Positions 4,499 to 9,208 of a stretch of DNA of 9,208 nt are shown one piece after another. A program made the translations under genes and the position numbers. Numbering within the stretch: position 1 is the stretch's first letter; every line of letters starts with the position of its first letter. The notes beneath the pieces were generated by a model. The model was given only the letters and a program-made list of their open reading frames with translations, searched no databases and was not told where the DNA came from. The stretch is from an uncultured Clostridia bacterium (lineage in GTDB: Bacteria; Bacillota; Clostridia; Oscillospirales; UMGS1783): positions 1 to 9,208 of the forward strand of contig CALBKB010000229.1 in assembly GCA_937892635.1 (NCBI GenBank), read 5' to 3'.

Positions 4499-5737
4499 AT
4501 GGAGTATAAGCGCACCAAAACGGCCTGTTTTTTGGCCTGCTTTACCATGGCGGTGGCATTTAGTTTGCCGCCGGTGCTTTTTGTGCCGTTGCGGGAGCAG
4601 TACGGTATTTCCTATACGCTGTTGGGGACGCTGGTGTTGGTCAACTTTGTGACCCAGATGGGGGTGGATTTGCTGTTCACCTTGTTTGCGCGGTGGTTTC
4701 CCGTCAAGTGGTTGGGGAAAACGATGCCCCTTGTCACGACCTTTGGGTTTGTCGTCTACGCGCTGGGGCCGACGCTGTTTCCGCAGCAGGCCTACGTCTG
4801 GCTGCTGATCGGCACGGTGATTTTTTCGGTGGCGGCCGGGTTATCGGAAGTGTTGCTCAGCCCGATCGTGGCCGCCATTCCGTCCGAGCGACCGCAACGG
4901 GATATGAGCCTGCTCCATTCCCTTTACGGCTTTGGGGTGTTGACGGTGGTCGTGGTCAGCACGCTGTTTTTACAGGCGTTCGGGAGCGAGAGATGGATGG
5001 TGCTGACGCTGATGCTGGCGGCGCTGCCGCTGGTGCCGGCGGTGCTCTTTTTGGTGTCGCCCATGCCGGAACTGTCGACTCGTCCACCCTTGGGCGGGCG
5101 GCGCCGCAACAGGCGGCAGGTGTGGGGCATGGCCTTGTGCGTGGCCTGCATCTTTTTCGGCAGCTGTGCCGAGTGCACCATGTCCAGCTGGGCGTCGGGC
5201 TTTGCCGAGCGGGCCTTGGGCGTGGATAAGGCGACGGGCGATCTTTTGGGCATGGCCGTTTTTGCCGTATTGCTCGCCGTGACGCGGGTGGTCTATGCCA
5301 AGTACGGCAAGCGCATCCTGCCCGTTTTGCTTATCGGCATGGGTGGTGCGACGGTCTGCTATCTGGTGGCGGGGCTTTCGACCCATACGGGGGCGGTGCT
5401 GGCGGCCTGCGCGATGACGGGGCTGTTTACCGCCATGCTCTGGCCGGGCAACCTGATTCTGATGGAAGAACAGTTCCCCGACGTGGGGGTGACCGCCTTT
5501 GCGCTGATGGCTGTGGGCGGTGATTTGGGCGCCTCGGTGGCGCCGCAGTTGATGGGCGTGGTGATTGACACCGTGTCGGTGGCGCCCTGGGCGGCACGGC
5601 TGGGTCAGACGCTGGGGCTGAGCGCCGAGCAGATCGGCATGAAGGCCGGTATGCTGACGACCGCCCTTTTCCCCTTACTGGGCGTTATTCTCTTGTTGAT
5701 TATGATCCCCTTTTTCAAAAAGAAGGAGCAAGCGTGA
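4499..5737 (+). CDS. Major facilitator superfamily permease, 12 TM
   Basis: This 412-aa hydrophobic protein has the MFS layout: about six membrane segments between residues 10 and 187, a basic cytoplasmic loop (about 188-207, with R-R-R-N-R-R), and six more to residue 405, followed by a short Lys-rich tail. The L-L-H-S-L-Y-G-F-G segment at 138-146 and the A-E-C-T-M-S-S-W segment at 224-231 match the pattern of sugar-permease-like MFS proteins (the FucP/YbjJ side of the superfamily), where a His-containing TM5 and an acidic TM7 line the pore. Substrate cannot be assigned; a sugar or small metabolite is a guess. The start is supported by a purine-rich Shine-Dalgarno. It is a single gene, convergent with the ABC transporter. 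Its stop codon sits in the loop of the shared terminator. Confidence 0.85.
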   Translation: MEYKRTKTACFLACFTMAVAFSLPPVLFVPLREQYGISYTLLGTLVLVNFVTQMGVDLLFTLFARWFPVKWLGKTMPLVTTFGFVVYALGPTLFPQQAYVWLLIGTVIFSVAAGLSEVLLSPIVAAIPSERPQRDMSLLHSLYGFGVLTVVVVSTLFLQAFGSERWMVLTLMLAALPLVPAVLFLVSPMPELSTRPPLGGRRRNRRQVWGMALCVACIFFGSCAECTMSSWASGFAERALGVDKATGDLLGMAVFAVLLAVTRVVYAKYGKRILPVLLIGMGGATVCYLVAGLSTHTGAVLAACAMTGLFTAMLWPGNLILMEEQFPDVGVTAFALMAVGGDLGASVAPQLMGVVIDTVSVAPWAARLGQTLGLSAEQIGMKAGMLTTALFPLLGVILLLIMIPFFKKKEQA

Positions 5738-5752
5738 TGCTTGCTCCTTTTT
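5723..5752. terminator. Bidirectional terminator containing the MFS stop codon
   Basis: An 11-bp perfect stem (AAGGAGCAAGC with GCTTGCTCCTT), a five-base GTGAT loop holding the MFS TGA (5735-5737), and a T run to 5752. The left arm therefore encodes the last residues (K-E-Q-A) of the permease. Read on the minus strand it is followed by TTCTTTTTG and lies one base from the ABC gene's TAA (5754-5756), so it can serve both convergent genes. Confidence 0.88.
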
Positions 5753-5753
5753 A

Positions 5754-8741
5754 TTATTCGGTTCTCAAGGCCACGACGGGGTCCTTGCGGGCGGCGCTGC
5801 GGGAGGGGATGATACCGGCCAGCAGGGTCAGCGCCATGCTGATGACAACCAGCAGGACGGCCACCTCGACGGGGAGGATGGCGCGCAGGTTGGGTATACC
5901 GGTGAGGGACTGGATGATGGCGTTGATGGGCAGACACAGCAGATAGGTCAGCCCGACGCCGACCAAGCCCGAGGCAAAGCCGATGATAAGCGTTTCGGCG
6001 TTAAACATGCTTGACACGTTTCTCTTGGAAGCGCCGATGGCGCGCAGGATGCCGATCTCCTTGGTGCGCTCCTGCACCGAGATGAGGGTAATAACGCCGA
6101 TCATGATGGAAGACACGATCAGGGAGATGGCCACGAAGGCAATGAGGATATAGGTGATGGCCTGAATGATGGTGGTAATCGAGCTCATCATGATGCCCAC
6201 ATAGTCGGTATAGTGTACCTGCTCGAGCTCTTCACGGTCGGCATTGTAGCGGGCGATGACCTCTTCGATGACGTCCTTATTTTCAAAGGAGGAGGCGTAG
6301 AGGTTGACGCCGGCCGGTGAATCGAGGTCGACGTGACCCAGGGTGATGAGATTCTCTTCCAGCGAGGACTCGGAAAATTCTAAGATTTCATCGTAATAAC
6401 GCGCGCATTGCTCGGTGGTGTAGCCGGGCAGGGCGGCGTCGAGCTGGGCGGCCAGCAGGGGCTCGGGGATATTGGCCATCTGCGCCTGCACCTGCGCCGA
6501 CATGTCAAGGCGTACCTTGGCCCCGATCATCTCACGCATGAGCTCTTCGAGGTCTTCGTCCGACATCTTTTCAATATAGGAAACAATCTCATTTTCGCTC
6601 ATACCCATTTGGGCGGCAAGGGCTTGGGTGAGCATTTCCTCGCGCTGGGCGCGGTCCATGGCAGAAAGGGTTTGGGTGACGGCGCTGTCGAGCTGCTCCG
6701 GCGAGGGCAGGCTCATCATGGCGACGTAGGCCTGCGCCTTGCCCCGGGTATCCAGACTATCGAGGTGGGCGCGCAGGGCTTCTTCCTTGGCGTCGTCGTC
6801 GAGCTTGCCGGTGTTCTCGTTAAAGGGCAGACCGGTGAGGATATCGGTGTGGGGGTCGTTCAACTGGGCCGACACGGCGGGGGAGTCTTTGGATTGCTGG
6901 ATGATATATTCGGTCAGCGCCTTGGTGTAGCCGATGGAGCCGCCGAGCATGGTTGAGGTGGCGTCGGGGCTGGGGCGCAGGATGCCCGAAACCTTGAGGG
7001 TGAGAGCGTTATCGTAGAGATAGCGCAAACCGGCGTCGGTTTGGCGCAGGTCGGTATACACACCCGTAGCCTCGTCCTTGGTGTAGCAGTCGGCGCCCAG
7101 AATGACGCGAAAATCCATCTGATGGATCTGTTCGTAGGACCACGATTGCGGTTGGGTGTTGATTTCGCCCTTGTTGAGCACGGCGTCGAAGACGTCGTCG
7201 ATCTCCTCTTTGGTTTTCAGACCCAAGGCGTAGAGGGTGAGGTCGTCGAGTTCGTTATTTTCGTCGAGCACCAGCACGATTTCGTTATAGGCGCTGGGCC
7301 AGCTGCCGTAGACGACGTCGTATTGGGATTTAAGCAGGGGGTTGATGAGGTCGCCGTCCTTGGCCGAGAGCATTTGGGTCCACAGAATGGTGGAGCTCAT
7401 GGCGGGATTGAGGGCCATCATCGAATCGCTCATCATGCCGGTATCGGCGCCGAAGCTCATCATATTGGTGATATCCATGCCGAAGTTTTCATACAGGGCG
7501 TCGGAAAGCAGCTGCTGGGTGTCCGAACGGATGATGGTGCCGTCGGCGTTCTTGGTATAGACGAGCAGTTCGGGGTCATAGGTGTATTGCACGCCCGAGA
7601 GGGCTTGACTGAGCGAACCGTCGGGATTTTGCAGTTCTTGGTCGATGAAGGCTTTGAAGGATTTGAGGTCGTTTTCGGTGGCCTCCATCGTGTTAAGGGC
7701 GTTGATCATCTCGAAGAGGACGGCCTGAGAATAGATGGCGTCCTTATCGTGATCCTGCACCGCGTCGGCGGCGCCCATAAAGGTTTCCATCAGGGTGCTC
7801 AGATCGACGGTGGTGGCCTCAATGGTCAGCGGATAGGAGGAGAGGGTGTCCTCTTGCAGGACATTGATATAGGTGGTCATGCCCTGAGAGACGGCAAAGA
7901 TGAGAGCGATGCCGATGATGCCGATGCTGCCGGCGAAGCTGGTGAGCAGGGTACGACCCTTTTTGGTGAAGAGATTGGTCAGCGACAGGCCGAAGGAGGT
8001 CCAGAAGGACATGGACGGCTTTTTGGTTTTGCGGCGCGGCGCGGGCTTATCGGCAGGCGGCGCCTCGAAGGGCATCGAGTCGTCGGTGATGACGCCGTCG
8101 AGCATGCGAATGATGCGGGTGGAATAGGTTTGTGCCAGTTCGGGGTTGTGGGTGACCATAATAACCAGCTTTTCCTTGGCGATCTCCTTGAGGATCTCCA
8201 TGACCTGCACGCTGGTTTTGGTGTCGAGGGCGCCGGTCGGCTCGTCGGCGAGGATGATATCGGGGTCGTTGACCAGGGCACGGGCGATGGCGACGCGTTG
8301 CATCTGTCCGCCCGACATTTCGCCCGGCTTCTTTTTGAGCTGATCGCCCAGCCCCACCGCTTCGAGGGCCTGTTTGGCGCGGGCGCGGCGCTCGTGGGCC
8401 TTGACACCCGAGAGGGTCAGTGCCAGCTCGACGTTTTTGAGTACCGTCTGGTGGGGGATGAGGTTATAGGATTGAAAAACAAAGCCGATGGAGTGGTTGC
8501 GGTAGGTGTCCCAGTCGCGGTCTTTATAGGCTTTGGTGGAGACACCGTCGATGATCAGGTCGCCGTCGGTGTAGCCGTCAAGACCGCCGATGATGTTGAG
8601 CATGGTGGTTTTGCCGCAACCGGACGGGCCGAGGATGGAAACGAATTCGTTTTTGCGGAAGGTCAGCGAGATGCCTTTGAGGGCGTGCACGGGATGATCG
8701 CCGGCCGCATAGGTTTTTTTAATGTTGTTAAGTTCGAGCAT
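5754..8741 (-). CDS. ABC-type ATPase fused to FtsX-like permease (MacB-type exporter family), 995 aa
   Basis: Residues 1-225 are an ABC ATPase of the LolD/MacB class: Walker A G-P-S-G-C-G-K-T (38-45), Q-loop Gln90, signature M-S-G-G-Q (142-146; Met replaces the usual Leu), Walker B I-I-L-A-D-E with Glu167, and switch His198. A charged Pro/Lys linker (226-245) leads to TM1 (about 265-287), a very large extracytoplasmic domain (about 288-857), and an FtsX-type C-terminal block with TM2 (858-886), TM3 (919-939) and TM4 (957-978). The conserved cytoplasmic loop Q-E-R-T-K-E-I-G-I-L-R-A-I-G-A sits between TM2 and TM3. Such mechanotransmission transporters act on envelope substrates or export peptides and lipids rather than moving solutes through a pore; the substrate here is unknown. 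The ATG at 8741 is preferred over 8747 because AAAGGA (8750-8755) is 8 nt from the former and only 2 nt from the latter. It is monocistronic, with no two-component system in the window. Confidence 0.92.
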   Translation of the reverse strand: MLELNNIKKTYAAGDHPVHALKGISLTFRKNEFVSILGPSGCGKTTMLNIIGGLDGYTDGDLIIDGVSTKAYKDRDWDTYRNHSIGFVFQSYNLIPHQTVLKNVELALTLSGVKAHERRARAKQALEAVGLGDQLKKKPGEMSGGQMQRVAIARALVNDPDIILADEPTGALDTKTSVQVMEILKEIAKEKLVIMVTHNPELAQTYSTRIIRMLDGVITDDSMPFEAPPADKPAPRRKTKKPSMSFWTSFGLSLTNLFTKKGRTLLTSFAGSIGIIGIALIFAVSQGMTTYINVLQEDTLSSYPLTIEATTVDLSTLMETFMGAADAVQDHDKDAIYSQAVLFEMINALNTMEATENDLKSFKAFIDQELQNPDGSLSQALSGVQYTYDPELLVYTKNADGTIIRSDTQQLLSDALYENFGMDITNMMSFGADTGMMSDSMMALNPAMSSTILWTQMLSAKDGDLINPLLKSQYDVVYGSWPSAYNEIVLVLDENNELDDLTLYALGLKTKEEIDDVFDAVLNKGEINTQPQSWSYEQIHQMDFRVILGADCYTKDEATGVYTDLRQTDAGLRYLYDNALTLKVSGILRPSPDATSTMLGGSIGYTKALTEYIIQQSKDSPAVSAQLNDPHTDILTGLPFNENTGKLDDDAKEEALRAHLDSLDTRGKAQAYVAMMSLPSPEQLDSAVTQTLSAMDRAQREEMLTQALAAQMGMSENEIVSYIEKMSDEDLEELMREMIGAKVRLDMSAQVQAQMANIPEPLLAAQLDAALPGYTTEQCARYYDEILEFSESSLEENLITLGHVDLDSPAGVNLYASSFENKDVIEEVIARYNADREELEQVHYTDYVGIMMSSITTIIQAITYILIAFVAISLIVSSIMIGVITLISVQERTKEIGILRAIGASKRNVSSMFNAETLIIGFASGLVGVGLTYLLCLPINAIIQSLTGIPNLRAILPVEVAVLLVVISMALTLLAGIIPSRSAARKDPVVALRTE

Positions 8742-8749
8742 GTGCATCT

Positions 8750-8755
8750 TCCTTT
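8750..8755 (-). promoter_or_regulatory. Ribosome binding site deciding the ABC start
   Basis: On the minus strand AGAAAGGAAG is followed by two in-frame ATGs. The AAAGGA core (8750-8755) is 2 nt from the ATG at 8747 and 8 nt from the ATG at 8741, so the second is the likely start and the protein begins M-L-E-L. Confidence 0.65.
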
Positions 8756-8763
8756 CTACGCTT

Positions 8764-8769
8764 ATTATA
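8764..8769 (-). promoter_or_regulatory. Candidate -10 box of the ABC gene
   Basis: On the minus strand TATAAT lies 22 bp before the start codon, and TATACT overlaps it just upstream. No good -35 is found at 16-18 bp; the TTGCAA- and TTTGCA-like sequences upstream are at poor spacing (15, 19 or 20). If used, the leader is very short (about 16 nt) and the Shine-Dalgarno lies almost at the 5' end. Confidence 0.35.
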
Positions 8770-8860
8770 GTATAGGGAAGGAAAAATTTTGCAAACGTTT
8801 TGTGAATAGTTTGTCGAGCGGGCGGTGGCAAAAAAAATTGGACGGACTGCGAATAAAGCC

Positions 8861-8889
8861 TTGCAAGCGGAAAAACTATGATGTATAAT
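8861..8889 (+). promoter_or_regulatory. Probable promoter of the F420-ligase-like gene
   Basis: TTGCAA (8861-8866) and a perfect TATAAT (8884-8889) are 17 bp apart on the plus strand. The predicted start, near 8896, leaves a leader of about 43 nt before the ATG at 8939 and falls inside the palindrome at 8894-8908. Confidence 0.65.
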
Positions 8890-8893
8890 AAAT

Positions 8894-8908
8894 TGTTATT
8901 AGATAACA
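8894..8908. promoter_or_regulatory. Perfect 6-3-6 palindrome at the transcription start: operator candidate
   Basis: TGTTAT-TAG-ATAACA is an exact inverted repeat with a 3-bp centre, placed four bases after the -10 box so that it covers the predicted +1. A dimeric repressor bound here would block initiation. As RNA the 3-nt loop and A/U-rich stem would be weak, so a DNA operator is more likely than a hairpin. No cognate regulator is in the window. Confidence 0.4.
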
Positions 8909-8938
8909 CATATTTTCCAATGAAATTGAGGGAACCGT

Positions 8939-9208
8939 ATGGAAGAAAACATAAGAAGAGTAGGTACCGTTTCGCGCGGCATTCGCTGCCCCATCATTCG
9001 CGAGGGTGACGATTTGGCCGCCATCGTAGCCGATAGCGTGCTGGCCGCCGCCGCGAGCGAGGGGTTTGCCATGCGTGACCGCGACGTCATCTCCATTACC
9101 GAATCTATCGTCGCCCGTGCGCAGGGCAACTACGCAAGCGTTCAGGCCATTGCTGCCGATGTGAAGAACAAGCTCGGCGGCGAGACTGTCGGCGTTATTT
9201 TCCCCATT
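8939..9208 (+). CDS. Coenzyme F420-0:L-glutamate ligase (CofE/FbiB) family protein, N-terminal part
   Basis: The ATG at 8939 has GAGGGA (8928-8933) before it and opens 90 codons that run off the right edge. The N-terminus reads R-R-V-G-T-V-S-R-G-I-R-C-P-I-I, then D-D-L-A-A-I-V, then R-D-R-D-V-I-S-I-T-E-S-I-V-A-R-A-Q-G-N-Y (about 49-68). The D-x-D-V-I-x-I-T-E-S/K-I-V-A pattern is the nucleotide- and metal-site region of the CofE family, which adds gamma-linked glutamate to F420-0 using GTP. Most Clostridia do not make F420, and their members of this family (about 400 aa) have no settled role, so the F420 label is by homology only. The first codons include ATA-AGA-AGA, after which usage is GC-rich. 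It is divergent from the ABC gene. Confidence 0.8.
   Translation, partial: MEENIRRVGTVSRGIRCPIIREGDDLAAIVADSVLAAAASEGFAMRDRDVISITESIVARAQGNYASVQAIAADVKNKLGGETVGVIFPI

Noticed and set aside
7041..8888. Long open frame on the plus strand (615 codons) opposite the ABC gene
   Set aside because: It is a shadow caused by GC-rich codons on the other strand. The product is a low-complexity Gly/Val/Asp/His sequence without motifs, and the minus-strand gene has every ABC and FtsX motif.
8742..8909. N-terminal extension of the ABC fusion (56 residues from 8909)
   Set aside because: It would place the -10 box and Shine-Dalgarno inside the coding region and add residues before the normal ABC N-terminus (M-L-E-L-N-N-I-K-K-T-Y).

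Overview
The window looks like chromosome of a Gram-positive bacterium of the class Clostridia (Firmicutes), probably a gut or other anaerobic lineage. The evidence is sigma-A type promoters (TTGACA/TATAAT, several with an extended -10), purine-rich Shine-Dalgarno sites (GGAGG or AAAGGA) before most genes, lipoproteins with lipoboxes, and protein families typical of Clostridia. These families are a GlmU-like left-handed beta-helix protein, an RsmF with a long C-terminal extension, a roughly 1000-residue ABC-FtsX fusion, and an F420-0:L-glutamate-ligase homologue. No tRNA, rRNA, insertion sequence, CRISPR array or recognisable defence system was found.

Layout. Bases 1-519 hold two small lipoprotein genes on the minus strand. 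The outer one has a Thr-Glu-Pro-Glu-Val repeat and runs off the left edge. The inner one is tiny (68 aa) and has a perfect consensus promoter. Divergent from them, 710-1387 (+) encodes a left-handed beta-helix (hexapeptide-repeat) protein, which ends in a strong bidirectional terminator. From the other side of that terminator a minus-strand operon runs leftward from about 4050 to 1422: rsmE (16S rRNA m3U methyltransferase), an rsmF-like 16S rRNA m5C methyltransferase overlapping it by ATGA, and a VOC/glyoxalase-fold protein. At 4172-4405 (+) a 77-aa uncharacterised protein sits between its own promoter and terminator. It is followed by a 12-TM MFS permease (4499-5737, +), whose stop codon lies in the loop of a terminator shared with the convergent ABC-FtsX fusion transporter (5754-8741, -). 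A divergent promoter region (8742-8938) leads into the start of a CofE/F420-0:L-glutamate-ligase family gene cut by the right edge.

The most striking feature is compositional. Everything left of about 2680 uses codons such as AGA, ATA, GGA, GCA and CTT freely. Everything right of it is GC-rich and almost free of AGA, ATA and GGA. The change falls inside the rsmF-like gene, next to its most conserved catalytic block, with the reading frame intact. This suggests either homologous recombination that made a mosaic rsmF or a chimeric assembly join. If it is an assembly join, the two halves of the window come from different genomes, and the gene order across 2680 should not be read as biology.

Functionally, rsmE and rsmF form a ribosomal RNA modification unit in which both enzymes methylate the 16S rRNA decoding region. 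The remaining genes (two lipoproteins, the beta-helix protein, the VOC protein, the MFS and ABC transporters) appear to be independent transcription units with housekeeping or envelope roles. No single multi-gene system links them.
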